From NCBI GenBank assembly GCA_017629275.1, contig JAGBXM010000069.1:1-49720 (forward strand): DNA of 49,720 nucleotides, in the 5' to 3' direction. Shown here piece by piece: positions 34,814 through 43,489 of this stretch (position 1 is its first letter; every line of letters starts with the position of its first letter). The translations under genes were made by a program, and so were the position numbers. The DNA comes from Clostridia bacterium. Lineage in GTDB: Bacteria > Bacillota > Clostridia > Oscillospirales > Acutalibacteraceae. The notes beneath the pieces are model-generated. The model worked only from the letters and a program-made list of their open reading frames with translations, was not told the origin of the DNA and searched no databases.

Positions 34814-35485
34814 ATGTTTAAAAAGAGAAAATGGTTCAAAATACTTCTTGCGTTAAGTTTAATAATAGCGTTGATGGGTGTTTACGCAATTTCGGTAAAT
34901 ATTTTTGTCAAACACTCGCAAAAAAGCAATGTTATGTCGGCAGAAAAGCTCACCAAACAATACGATGCAATAATAATCCTCGGTTGCGGTGTCAAGCCCG
35001 ACGGCACCCCTACCGATATGTTACTCGACCGACTCATAACGGGTGTCAGCCTTTATAAGCAAGGTGTCGCTCCCGTAATAATAATGTCGGGTGACCACGG
35101 TCGCAAAAATTATGACGAGGTCAATGCAATGAAGGATTATGCCGTTAAGGAAGGTGTGCCGGCCGAAAAGGTGTTTCTCGACCACGCAGGTTTTAATACC
35201 TACGAAAGTATGTACCGCGCCGATGCCATTTTCGGCGTAAAGTCGGCCGTCATCGTAACACAGGAATATCATCTTTACCGCGCTTTATATAATGCAGGAA
35301 GCTTCGGGATTGAGGCGGTCGGTGTATCGGCCACCTTGCACCGTTACCACGGACAACTTACACGCGATCTTCGTGAAATAGTAGCCCGAAACAAAGATTT
35401 TATCTGGTGCATTTTCAAACCCGAACCCACCTATCTCGGTGATCCCATCGACCTTAAAGGCGACAGCATCCAGACCAACGGATAA
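34814..35485 (+). CDS. SanA/YdcF-like DUF218 membrane protein
   Basis: This 223-aa protein has one N-terminal membrane anchor (KILLALSLIIALMGVYAISV), then a DUF218 domain with YDAIIILGCGVKPDG, IIMSGDHGRKNYDEVNAM and VIVTQEYHLYRALY. It closely resembles SanA, whose loss in enteric bacteria makes cells sensitive to vancomycin at high temperature; the family is thought to act in envelope metabolism. The ATG at 34814 follows AAAGGAG. It is a single-gene unit with a consensus promoter and a strong terminator. Confidence 0.88.
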   Translation: MFKKRKWFKILLALSLIIALMGVYAISVNIFVKHSQKSNVMSAEKLTKQYDAIIILGCGVKPDGTPTDMLLDRLITGVSLYKQGVAPVIIMSGDHGRKNYDEVNAMKDYAVKEGVPAEKVFLDHAGFNTYESMYRADAIFGVKSAVIVTQEYHLYRALYNAGSFGIEAVGVSATLHRYHGQLTRDLREIVARNKDFIWCIFKPEPTYLGDPIDLKGDSIQTNG

Positions 35486-35501
35486 TATCCTCAAAACCCA
35501 A

Positions 35502-35536
35502 AGCAGGTGCAGTCCACGATGAACTGCACCTGCTTT
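35502..35536. terminator. Bidirectional terminator between SanA-like gene and lysR
   Basis: AGCAGGTGCAGT pairs with ACTGCACCTGCT, followed by TTTTAATT on the plus strand. It lies between convergent genes. Confidence 0.85.
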
Positions 35537-35546
35537 TAATTCATCC

Positions 35547-36404
35547 TTATTTACTCTCCCCACAAACCTCAAGCAATTCTTCCAAAAACAGTTTTACCAC
35601 CGTCGGCATATACTTTTCGGGGTCGCTGAAAATGTAGGTTTCGCGCTTTACACCGCCAAGACTTTTTAAAACCACACTGTCAGCAAAAAGGCCGCTCCAC
35701 GAAACACTGGGCACAATGGCTACACCCATTCCGAGTTCAATGTATTTTCGCATATAATACGGGTCGTCACTTTGAATGGCAATGTTGGGAGCAAACCCAA
35801 AATCGGCACATATTCTGTACGCGGTACGGTAAAGACTCGAGTTAGAGTGCATCGAAATAAACCGCTCGTTTTTTAAACTAGACAGGTCGATTTCATCAAC
35901 GTCCCAACGACTACCCTTTTGCACCGCCAACATCATTTCGTCGGTGATAAGCAACCGTTTCTGCAACCGACGTGTGAACGGCGGTTGGTCACTTATAATA
36001 AAATCAAAATCATCCTCGGCATTGTCCAATCGGTGACTGACCGAAAAGATAACCTGAGGATATTTTTTCTTGAATTTCTCAATAGCCTTGGTCACGGTGT
36101 TACGGTTGGTCAAAATAAGCAACCTAACCTCGCCCGACACAACACCTTTAAGGTCAGAAAGTCGCAATTTACCCTCTTCTAAAGCATCCAATGCAATCTT
36201 GACCTTTTCATAAAACACCCTACCCGCTTCATTGAGCGTCGCCTTATTGGCGCGGCGGTCAAACAGACTGACGCCGAGTTCCTTTTCAAGTCGGTGAACC
36301 GTCTGAGAAATATTGGACGCAGGCACCCCAAACTTTTGCGCAGTTTTGGAAAAATTCTCACTTTCGGCCGCATCACAAAAATATGTAAGTTGTAAAAGTT
36401 CCAT
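35547..36404 (-). CDS. LysR-family transcriptional regulator
   Basis: This 285-aa protein has an N-terminal winged helix-turn-helix (LTYFCDAAESENFSKTAQKF through LEKELGVSLFDRR) and a LysR-type effector domain (from about residue 90). The ATG at 36404 follows AAGGAG. It is divergent from the PQ-loop and esterase genes, which are its likely targets. Its own promoter, TTGACA (36496-36501) with a 17-base spacer to TATAAT (36473-36478), and a 12-base palindrome AGGTACGTACCT in its leader at 36427-36438 suggest autoregulation. The effector is unknown. Confidence 0.9.
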   Translation of the reverse strand: MELLQLTYFCDAAESENFSKTAQKFGVPASNISQTVHRLEKELGVSLFDRRANKATLNEAGRVFYEKVKIALDALEEGKLRLSDLKGVVSGEVRLLILTNRNTVTKAIEKFKKKYPQVIFSVSHRLDNAEDDFDFIISDQPPFTRRLQKRLLITDEMMLAVQKGSRWDVDEIDLSSLKNERFISMHSNSSLYRTAYRICADFGFAPNIAIQSDDPYYMRKYIELGMGVAIVPSVSWSGLFADSVVLKSLGGVKRETYIFSDPEKYMPTVVKLFLEELLEVCGESK

Positions 36405-36426
36405 AAATAATCTCCTTTACTTTTGT

Positions 36427-36501
36427 AGGTACGTACCTTACAGTTGTCCGTACTCTTTTCAAGCCTATGCTAATTATATATCAGCCAACCATAACTGTCA
36501 A
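36427..36501 (-). promoter_or_regulatory. lysR promoter and leader palindrome
   Basis: TTGACA-N17-TATAAT on the minus strand (36473-36501), followed by the perfect 12-base palindrome AGGTACGTACCT at 36427-36438, a candidate operator. Confidence 0.65.
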
Positions 36502-36529
36502 TGTATAGTTACCACACATTATCACATTC

Positions 36530-36558
36530 TTGACAATATTGGTTTTTAGGTGTATCAT
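36530..36558 (+). promoter_or_regulatory. Promoter of PQ-loop/esterase operon
   Basis: TTGACA (36530-36535), 17-base spacer, TATCAT (36553-36558), divergent from lysR. Confidence 0.8.
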
Positions 36559-36580
36559 CTAGTCAAAAGGAGTGATATAA

Positions 36581-36898
36581 ATGCCCGATTTATTCGAAAT
36601 TTTTGAAATCCTAATGATCGTCAGCTTTGGCGCTTCGTGGCCCTTCAACGTTATCCGTTCTTACAAGGTTCGCACCGCCAAAGGCAAGAGTTTGTCGTTT
36701 TTGTGCCTGATCCTGTTTGGCTACGTTGCAGGAATAATCTCCAAGCTCATCAACGAGACCTATATGGCAAATTTCAGCTCAAAATGGTACGTTCTGTTCT
36801 TCTACGTGCTGAACTTCATTATGGTTTTTGCCGATTTCTGCCTCTATTTCAGAAACCGCAAACTCGATAAATTAGCCGAGCAGAATAAGGAGAAATAA
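36581..36898 (+). CDS. PQ-loop / SemiSWEET-like small membrane protein
   Basis: This 105-aa protein has three predicted membrane helices: FEILMIVSFGASWPFNVIRS, LSFLCLILFGYVAGIISKL and YVLFFYVLNFIMVFADFCLY. This matches the three-helix PQ-loop/SemiSWEET architecture; the first helix carries a WPFN segment in place of a PQ pair. SemiSWEETs dimerise to move sugars, but many relatives have unknown cargo. The ATG at 36581 follows AAAAGGAGTG. The esterase gene begins one base after its stop, so the two probably work on the same compound. Confidence 0.78.
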   Translation: MPDLFEIFEILMIVSFGASWPFNVIRSYKVRTAKGKSLSFLCLILFGYVAGIISKLINETYMANFSSKWYVLFFYVLNFIMVFADFCLYFRNRKLDKLAEQNKEK

Positions 36899-36899
36899 T

Positions 36900-37643
36900 A
36901 TGAAAACCTATTTTGACATCCCTTATGTTGAAAACGCTTCCGATATGCAACTACTAGACGTTTATCTTCCCGAATGCGACAGCTTCCCCGTTTACGTGCA
37001 CCTGCACGGCGGTGGCTTGGAAAAAGGCAGTCGCAAAGGCTTCCAACATATTGCGGAGCAATTGTCCGCAAGAGGAATAGCCTCGGTTTCGGTCGAATAC
37101 CGTATGTACCCCGACGCTAAATATCCCGATTTTATCGAAGATGCGGCATCGGCCGTAAAATGGGTCAAGGATAATATTTCGACCTACGGCAAATGTGAGG
37201 GTATCTACGTCGGTGGCTCGTCGGCAGGCGGTTATCTTTCAATGATGCTATGCTTCGACCGCCGTTGGTTGAATGCCGTCGGTATCGACCTTAGTGAGAT
37301 ATCAGGTTACTTCCACGATGCAGGTCAGCCCACCGCACATTTTAAGGTTTTGAAATACAGCGGTGTGGACAGCCGCCGTGTTATAGTGGACGAAACCGCA
37401 CCGCTTTATTATATCGGACTTGAGGAAAGCTACCCCAAAATGGCATTTATCGTATCGGACAATGATATGAAAAACCGTTACGAGCAGACTATGTTGGTGC
37501 TTGGTACTTTAAAGCATTTCGGATATGATATGAATAAAGTTATTCTAAAAGAAATGCACGGCACCCACACGCACTATGCCCGCAAGGACTACGACAACGG
37601 CGTGACGTACGCTGAAATGATAAAGGAACTCATAGAACTTTAA
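36900..37643 (+). CDS. Alpha/beta-hydrolase esterase
   Basis: This 247-aa esterase/lipase shows the oxyanion motif VHLHGGGLEKGS (about residues 33-44), the nucleophile elbow VGGSSAGGYLSM, a late acidic region (FIVSDNDMKNR) and a histidine near the end (MHGTHTHY). There is no signal peptide. The family (BD-FAE and related) removes acyl groups from sugars and other esters. The ATG follows AAGGAGAAATAAT, in one operon with the PQ-loop protein under the divergent LysR. Confidence 0.85.
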   Translation: MKTYFDIPYVENASDMQLLDVYLPECDSFPVYVHLHGGGLEKGSRKGFQHIAEQLSARGIASVSVEYRMYPDAKYPDFIEDAASAVKWVKDNISTYGKCEGIYVGGSSAGGYLSMMLCFDRRWLNAVGIDLSEISGYFHDAGQPTAHFKVLKYSGVDSRRVIVDETAPLYYIGLEESYPKMAFIVSDNDMKNRYEQTMLVLGTLKHFGYDMNKVILKEMHGTHTHYARKDYDNGVTYAEMIKELIEL

Positions 37644-37661
37644 ACCCGAATATAATTCCCC

Positions 37662-37690
37662 TGTCATTCCGAACGCACGTGAGGAATCTT
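37662..37690. repeat. Dispersed repeat, TGTCATTCCGAAC...GAGGAATCTT type
   Basis: Short relative of 34646-34716 and 48625-48652; TGTCATTC start and GAGGAATCTT end shared with the latter. Confidence 0.55.
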
Positions 37691-37734
37691 ACCCCTAAAA
37701 GATTCCTTGTCATAAACTCATCGGAATAACAGCC

Positions 37735-37774
37735 AAAACCTCCGCTTTGAGCTAAGACTCAAAGCGGAGGTTTT
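37735..37774. terminator. Bidirectional terminator between esterase and PqqD-like genes
   Basis: AAAACCTCCGCTTTGAG pairs perfectly with CTCAAAGCGGAGGTTTT across a six-base loop, between convergent genes. Confidence 0.9.
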
Positions 37775-37778
37775 CTCT

Positions 37779-38162
37779 TTACTTACTATTCTTCTTTTTT
37801 GATTCGGGGATGTACGTCCACTCGACAAAATGATAACTGTCAAGTATTTTGAAGAACTGTGCCAAGCGTTCATACAACGGCTCGGCCTTGTCACCAAAAT
37901 GTTCTTTGACATCCTTACCCAGGGCGATAATATCCTTATCGCCGTCCATCAAAGGCCAGATAAAACTACCCATCTCGTCAAGATGAACGTAACTGACCTT
38001 CGGTCTTTTAAAAAGCTTTTGAGCCAACTTGTTTGCCCAACCGACGTTTTCTATCTCCAAAGTCACCTTGCCGTCCTCCTCGGTCTTCCAACCGATATCG
38101 AGATGGCGCTTGGGTTTTCTTTCAAGATAGTTAGTCGATATAACGTTTCTTTTTTTCTTCAT
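37779..38162 (-). CDS. PqqD-family protein
   Basis: This 127-aa protein has a PqqD-like domain over about residues 60-115 (VHLDEMGSFIWPLMDGDKDI and LFARFF-type helix PLYERLAQFFKILDSYHFV). PqqD folds recognise leader peptides of ribosomally made, modified peptides, but no radical SAM enzyme or precursor gene lies nearby. The start ATG at 38162 is 2 bases after the stop of the OPT transporter gene, so the two are translated together. It may act as an accessory to the transporter. The N-terminus is unusually basic (MKKKRNVIS). Confidence 0.72.
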   Translation of the reverse strand: MKKKRNVISTNYLERKPKRHLDIGWKTEEDGKVTLEIENVGWANKLAQKLFKRPKVSYVHLDEMGSFIWPLMDGDKDIIALGKDVKEHFGDKAEPLYERLAQFFKILDSYHFVEWTYIPESKKKNSK

Positions 38163-38164
38163 AC

Positions 38165-40075
38165 TTAACCGTTCTTGCGTTTCTTAGCAACCGTAGAGTA
38201 TACAAGCGTAAAGATAATCACGGCAAACAGCACAAGGCTACCGATATTGGAAACGGCGGCAGGAAGATTCAAAATGCCCGACAGGTCGATAACCTCACCG
38301 ACACCGAACACCGCAAGGATAGCCAACAACAAGCCGACAATACCCTCACCTGCGATCATACCCGAGCAGAACAGAATACCGTTGTTGACCGATACCTTTT
38401 TCTGTTCCTCGTTCTTCATCTTGTCGAAGAACCAACGGATGATACCGCCGACCATAATACAAGCGTTCAACTGAACGGGCAGATAAACACCGATTGCAAA
38501 GGGCAGAACAGGAACACCGATAAGCTCAACAACAACTGCGACAAACACACCGACAAGGATAAGGCCCCAAGGCAAATTGCCGTCCATAATGCCCTCGATA
38601 ACCATCTTCATCATAGTTGCCTGAGGAGCGGCAAGTTCTTCCGAGCCGAAGCCCCAAGCCGAGTCAAGCAGATAAAGGGTTGCACCAATAGCAAAGGCCG
38701 AAGCCACAACACCGATAACCTCACCGATCTGCTGCTTTTTAGGTGTTGCACCCAAAAGGAAGCCTGTCTTGAGGTCCTGCGAAGTGTCACCCGCAATGGC
38801 GGCAACGATACAAATAATGGAACCGATAGCAATAGCAGCCTGCATACCTGCGGCACCTGCTTCACCCGTCAATTTAAGAATGAGGGTTGCGATAAGCAAC
38901 GTTGCAATAGCCATACCCGAAACGGGGTTGTTACTACTGCCGACGATACCGACCATACGTGAAGAAACGGTTGCGAAGAAGAAACCGAAAATAACAACGA
39001 TAACGGCACCGATCAACGATACGGGGATAGCGGGAACAAGCCATACGGCCAGGGTCAACACAAGAATAGCAATAAGGACTATCTTCATATTGATGTCCTT
39101 ATCGGTACGGACGGTACCTGCACCGCCGACCGAGAAGCCCCGAACGGCGCCGACAAAGGTCGTAACGATAAGCGGAAGATTCTTGATAAGGCTGATGATA
39201 CCGCCTGCGGCCAAAGCACCTGCACCGATGTAACGGGTGTACTTGCTCCAGATAGCACTGGCCCCGCCTGCCTCAAAAAGTGCAGAAACGGTCGCACCGT
39301 CGGCAAGAGCCGAAACATAGTCACCTGCAAAAAGTACCATAAACGGAATGAGCACGCACCAGTTAAGTACGCCGCCTGCAAACATATACGACGAAATTCT
39401 CGGGCCGCAGATGTAACCGACGCTCATAACAGCAGGATATATCTGTGTTCCGATAGCACCGGGATAAAGTCTCGGTCCCTGATAAGATACCTCACCGGGA
39501 ACTATTTTCAAACCGTCAATGATAAACTTGAAGAGTGCCGAGAAGCCCATACCTGCGAAAACGGTCGAAGCCTTGGAACCACCCTCTTCACCTGCCAACA
39601 TAACCTCGGCACAAGCCTGTCCTTCGGGGTAAGGCAGAACGCCGTGCTCACGGACGATAAGTGCATTACGAAGCGGAATCATAAAGAACACGCCAAGCAA
39701 ACCGCCCAAAAGTGCGATTACGGTAATGGTAACAATACCGGGCTTGTCCATAATGCCTTCTCTTGCCCACAGGAAAAGTGCGGGAAGCGTGAAAATAGCA
39801 CCTGCCGCCAGCGACTCACCTGCAGAACCGATGGTTTGAACAATATTGGACTCAAGAATAGAATTTTTGCGCATAACGACACGGATAACACCCATCGCGA
39901 TAACCGCCGCAGGGATAGAAGCCGAAACCGTCATACCGACGCGAAGGCCCAAATAAGCATTCGCTGCACCGAATATAACTGCCAAAAGAATACCCATAAT
40001 GATCGACGTAACCGTCAACTCAGGGGTTACCCTGTCTGCAGGAATATACGGCTTGAACTTGTTTTGCTCGTTCAT
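38165..40075 (-). CDS. OPT-family oligopeptide transporter
   Basis: This 636-aa integral membrane protein has about fourteen hydrophobic segments and the OPT family signature (VTSIIMGILLAVIFGAANAY, GEAFPEGQACA-like LPYPEGQACAEV, and SNNPVSGMAIATLL). OPT proteins of this bacterial branch take up di-, tri- and longer peptides, in some cases metal chelates. The ATG at 40075 is preceded by a weak AAGGAG at about ten bases. It leads the PqqD-like gene. Confidence 0.92.
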   Translation of the reverse strand: MNEQNKFKPYIPADRVTPELTVTSIIMGILLAVIFGAANAYLGLRVGMTVSASIPAAVIAMGVIRVVMRKNSILESNIVQTIGSAGESLAAGAIFTLPALFLWAREGIMDKPGIVTITVIALLGGLLGVFFMIPLRNALIVREHGVLPYPEGQACAEVMLAGEEGGSKASTVFAGMGFSALFKFIIDGLKIVPGEVSYQGPRLYPGAIGTQIYPAVMSVGYICGPRISSYMFAGGVLNWCVLIPFMVLFAGDYVSALADGATVSALFEAGGASAIWSKYTRYIGAGALAAGGIISLIKNLPLIVTTFVGAVRGFSVGGAGTVRTDKDINMKIVLIAILVLTLAVWLVPAIPVSLIGAVIVVIFGFFFATVSSRMVGIVGSSNNPVSGMAIATLLIATLILKLTGEAGAAGMQAAIAIGSIICIVAAIAGDTSQDLKTGFLLGATPKKQQIGEVIGVVASAFAIGATLYLLDSAWGFGSEELAAPQATMMKMVIEGIMDGNLPWGLILVGVFVAVVVELIGVPVLPFAIGVYLPVQLNACIMVGGIIRWFFDKMKNEEQKKVSVNNGILFCSGMIAGEGIVGLLLAILAVFGVGEVIDLSGILNLPAAVSNIGSLVLFAVIIFTLVYSTVAKKRKNG

Positions 40076-40117
40076 AACTGTACTCCTTAAAAGTTTTTAT
40101 AATAAATATATTATTAC

Positions 40118-41500
40118 CTAATTTATAGCCTTACCTTTCCACTTGCCCATTTTATAGAAAAGGAAGGTAAGCACCGCACCCAACACCCAGGTGGAAAGCA
40201 ACGATATCTGAATGCAGAGCGGTTCGCCATCGGCCAAAACACCGGTCGGTGAAGTGAAATATGCAATACCGTAAGCCAACGGCACACGTACCGCAACGGT
40301 GGTGATAAGCGATATCCACATCGGAGTCATAGTGTCACCTGCACCGCGCATAATACCCGACAGACTCTGAGTAACCGCCATTGCGATATAACCCACCGCA
40401 AGAACCTTCATAAGATAATAACTGCGCTCGACCAAAGCGGTGGTCTCGGTAAATATACTCATAAGCCCTTTACCGAAAATAAGAATAACGACCGTTATGG
40501 CCGCCGAACAAAGCACCGCCATCAAAGTGCCCTGCTTGGCACCCTTTTTAACCCTATCATAGTCGCCTGCTCCGACGTTTTGTCCCGCATAGGTGGTAAG
40601 CGCCGTGCCAAACGAGAAGTTGGGCATCATAGCAAATCCGTCAACACGCATAGTAACAACGTTAGCGGCAATAAACATTTCACCGAAGCTGTTGGTCAAC
40701 GACTGAACAACTATCATTGCCGACGAGAAAATCGCCTGAGTAAGTCCCGACGGCAGACCCAATTTAACTATGGTTTTAACGTATTTTGAAACCGGCTTCA
40801 TAAAATGCCACCCAAAATCGAACATATTACGCATTTTGGCAAGCTTTACAAGGCAAAACGCCGACGACACAAACTGCGAAATAATGGTGGCAAGTGCAAC
40901 ACCTGCAACGTCCATATGGAATTTAGCCACAAATAAAATATCAAGACCAATATTCAAAACTGTAGCAATCAAAAGATAAATAAGCGCTGAAACAGAGTCT
41001 CCGAGGCCGCGTATAATGCCGCTTAAAATATTGTAATAAGCCATTCCCGCGATACCGACCAATGATATAAACAGGTAGTCATAGCATCCGTCAATTATGG
41101 TCTCGGGAGTATTTAACAGCTCCAACACCTGCCGCAAAAACGGAGCAACAACAATTATCAACGCTACCGAAGCGATAGCGGTAACGGTGATACAGTTACC
41201 GACGGTATACGACAGTCCCTCACGGTTTTTGGCACCGAAATACTGTGCAACCATAACACTGGCACCGGCCGAAATACCGATAAACAAAACCAACATCATA
41301 TTGATAATGGGCAACGCACTGCCAACCGCGGCAATAGCATTATCACCGTTCTCGGCAAATCTTCCGACAACGATGGTATCGACCGTACTGTAAAACTGCT
41401 GTGCAATGTTACCGATAAGCATCGGCAATGTAAACTGCAATATACCCTTCCACGGAGCACCCTTGGTCATATCGGTGGGTGCAAATAGTCTTTTTAGCAT
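40118..41500 (-). CDS. MATE-family efflux transporter
   Basis: This 460-aa protein has twelve membrane segments in two homologous halves and the NorM/DinF-type start PMLIGNIAQQFYSTVDTIVVG. It exports organic cations or drugs by Na+ or H+ antiport. The ATG at 41500 has AGGATG upstream. It begins 80 bases after a small unrecognised gene in the same direction and is followed 42 bases later by the OPT transporter gene, without a clear terminator. Confidence 0.93.
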   Translation of the reverse strand: MLKRLFAPTDMTKGAPWKGILQFTLPMLIGNIAQQFYSTVDTIVVGRFAENGDNAIAAVGSALPIINMMLVLFIGISAGASVMVAQYFGAKNREGLSYTVGNCITVTAIASVALIIVVAPFLRQVLELLNTPETIIDGCYDYLFISLVGIAGMAYYNILSGIIRGLGDSVSALIYLLIATVLNIGLDILFVAKFHMDVAGVALATIISQFVSSAFCLVKLAKMRNMFDFGWHFMKPVSKYVKTIVKLGLPSGLTQAIFSSAMIVVQSLTNSFGEMFIAANVVTMRVDGFAMMPNFSFGTALTTYAGQNVGAGDYDRVKKGAKQGTLMAVLCSAAITVVILIFGKGLMSIFTETTALVERSYYLMKVLAVGYIAMAVTQSLSGIMRGAGDTMTPMWISLITTVAVRVPLAYGIAYFTSPTGVLADGEPLCIQISLLSTWVLGAVLTFLFYKMGKWKGKAIN

Positions 41501-41580
41501 AAATCAAACATCCTAAATTTCAAAAGTCATAATATTGTACCATAAAGACCTGAAATATACAACAACAAATTTAGCAGAAA

Positions 41581-41937
41581 TCAAATTAAATCAAGCGATT
41601 TTGCAAGTTTTTCAATATCATCCAAAGAAGGTGTATCGACACAGTCGGATCTTACCAATTCGATTCGGTCAAACATTCCGACAAGATCACATTCGCCCTG
41701 CATTTCGGTGTAAACCTCAGGCGGTACTTTAATGGTTTTGTTGGCAGGAATCTTATATTCCTTAACAAATACCTCTCCCTCTTGTGCCATATCGTCAAAT
41801 CTGAATACCAACGTGTATTTTCCGTTGTCCCAATCAACACCGCGATAAACCTTATATTCTTGTCCGACCTCAACGTATTCCTTCATTCCTGGCAACAGAT
41901 GAACCCGTCTCGAGTCACCCACATTGACCGTTTTCAT
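41581..41937 (-). CDS. Unrecognised small beta-rich protein
   Basis: I do not recognise this 118-aa protein. It is rich in charged residues and predicted strands (VFRFDDMAQEGEVFVKEYKI) and ends in a short helix (DDIEKLAKSLDLI). There is no signal peptide or membrane helix. The ATG at 41937 lacks a good ribosome site; a TTG four codons upstream at 41949 has GAGAGGG six bases ahead and may be the true start. It follows another unrecognised gene in the same direction and is last of a run of five. Confidence 0.55.
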   Translation of the reverse strand: MKTVNVGDSRRVHLLPGMKEYVEVGQEYKVYRGVDWDNGKYTLVFRFDDMAQEGEVFVKEYKIPANKTIKVPPEVYTEMQGECDLVGMFDRIELVRSDCVDTPSLDDIEKLAKSLDLI

Positions 41938-41985
41938 TCCCAAAAACAAGGTAATCCCTCTCTTCTTTTGATAGGTTAACAAAAT

Positions 41986-42918
41986 TCATTCAAACTCGTC
42001 GAGCTTCAACATCAATTTATTAAACTTATCAGGATCGTCAAACACCGCTTCACCGTAATCCCGCACGGCAATATCAAAGATAACGTCGGCTCTTTGAAAT
42101 GCCTTTTCAAGCGAAATCTTACCGTACAGTTCATCGGTTGCAAGCAGCAACGCCTTAATATACCTTTCAAACAATAGCACTCTGCTTTTATCAAAGCCTT
42201 CGGCAAGTCTTTTCAATGCGGCGGCAATTTCTTTATCAGGCTCGGAAAAGCGGCACTCGGCATCAACCAATTTCAACACCGCATCGGGCGAAACACAGCT
42301 ACTGCTGAAAAGCACGTCGTTTATAATCTCCATATATTCATCGGGGCCATCAGCCGACAACGCACCGCCCGACAGTATAGACTTTAACTCACCCATAACA
42401 ACCTGCGACGTATACTGCGCCTTGTATTTATAATGAGGATTCCCTTCATAATCGAAAAACTCTTGTTTAACAAAAGCACGTCTTTCGCTCTCAAAACAAA
42501 AATAATCGTCGTGAAATTCTATTGTTCCGCCCTCGGGCAACCCCAAGGCCGACAACTGCGCCTTATAATAGATTATTGTTTCATAACGGTCCTTTGTATA
42601 TTTTATAAGGTCTCCGTCTTTATAATAGACTGCAAATCCAAGGTTTGAAATATAGCCGATAGCAGGTTTGAGGTTGCCATCCTCAACAAAAATGACGACG
42701 ATATATCCGTTTTTTCCGAAAACCGTTTTGGGCATAACTATCGCATTATCCAAAAACGGAGCAATCATCTCAACGTTTCTGGCAACCGTTTTAATATCGC
42801 CTTCAGAATTTTCAAACACAAGATTAAAAAACTGTTTTCCGTCAAACCTTCGTGAAAATTTACCGCCAATAACAGGAATTTCACTATGACGGTCACACTT
42901 AAAAAACTGTCTGAACAT
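41986..42918 (-). CDS. Unrecognised 310-aa protein
   Basis: No family is recognised. The N-terminal 150 residues look beta-rich (FFNLVFENSEGDIKTV, GYIVVIFVEDGNLKPAIGY), and the C-terminal part is helical and acidic (KLMLKLDEFE). No signal or membrane segment is seen. Its ATG overlaps the previous gene by one base (TAATG), so the two are coupled. It sits between another unrecognised gene and the 118-aa protein, in the operon with glycerate kinase and the HAD phosphatase. Confidence 0.6.
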   Translation of the reverse strand: MFRQFFKCDRHSEIPVIGGKFSRRFDGKQFFNLVFENSEGDIKTVARNVEMIAPFLDNAIVMPKTVFGKNGYIVVIFVEDGNLKPAIGYISNLGFAVYYKDGDLIKYTKDRYETIIYYKAQLSALGLPEGGTIEFHDDYFCFESERRAFVKQEFFDYEGNPHYKYKAQYTSQVVMGELKSILSGGALSADGPDEYMEIINDVLFSSSCVSPDAVLKLVDAECRFSEPDKEIAAALKRLAEGFDKSRVLLFERYIKALLLATDELYGKISLEKAFQRADVIFDIAVRDYGEAVFDDPDKFNKLMLKLDEFE

Positions 42919-43484
42919 TATTTCCCTCCATCGGTCAACCTTTGAATCTCCGCGGCAAGTCGCTCATAAGAACTCAGAATCTCTTTAAACTTTCTGTCTC
43001 CCCACTTGCCGTTCAAAACCTTTAAAAACTTCAAAAACTTTTTGCTTACCAGCTTATCATTAACTCTGCCGAACCGACCCTGTCGACTAAGCCGAGTCAC
43101 AAACATCAACGGAATTTCAATATTTTCATTTAAACCGACCGAACAAAACAACTCTTTTAATTCAAGATAGAATTTGAAATTCTGAGCCTTTAAAAGTCCC
43201 AGAGTTTTAAGTTGTTCGGCGATATATTCAACCGACTGAAAGGTCACACCAAAGGTTTTATCCATCGACTCAATAAACCCAAGTACCTCACAGTCGGAAG
43301 CCTGACACAACGCCCTGAATTTCACAAAGTCCATAAGTCCAAAACAAATATACTCGAAGAGCATATTATATTTCATTTCTTCGGTTAAAGTCGAGTCAAC
43401 CGAGCTGTCATCATCAAAAACAACAGCATATTGGAGTCCCGTATTGAAATATTCAACCATTTGAAATCTCACATCAAAACTCAT
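42918..43484 (-). CDS. Unrecognised 188-aa helical protein
   Basis: No family is recognised. The protein is mostly helical with several Phe/Leu-rich segments (LFEYICFGLMDFVKFRALCQ) and a basic stretch (KLVSKKFLKFLKVLNGKWGD). No signal or membrane helix is convincing. It starts 5 bases after the glycerate kinase stop and overlaps the next gene by one base, so all three are probably translated together. Confidence 0.6.
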   Translation of the reverse strand: MSFDVRFQMVEYFNTGLQYAVVFDDDSSVDSTLTEEMKYNMLFEYICFGLMDFVKFRALCQASDCEVLGFIESMDKTFGVTFQSVEYIAEQLKTLGLLKAQNFKFYLELKELFCSVGLNENIEIPLMFVTRLSRQGRFGRVNDKLVSKKFLKFLKVLNGKWGDRKFKEILSSYERLAAEIQRLTDGGK

Positions 43485-43489
43485 TCAAC

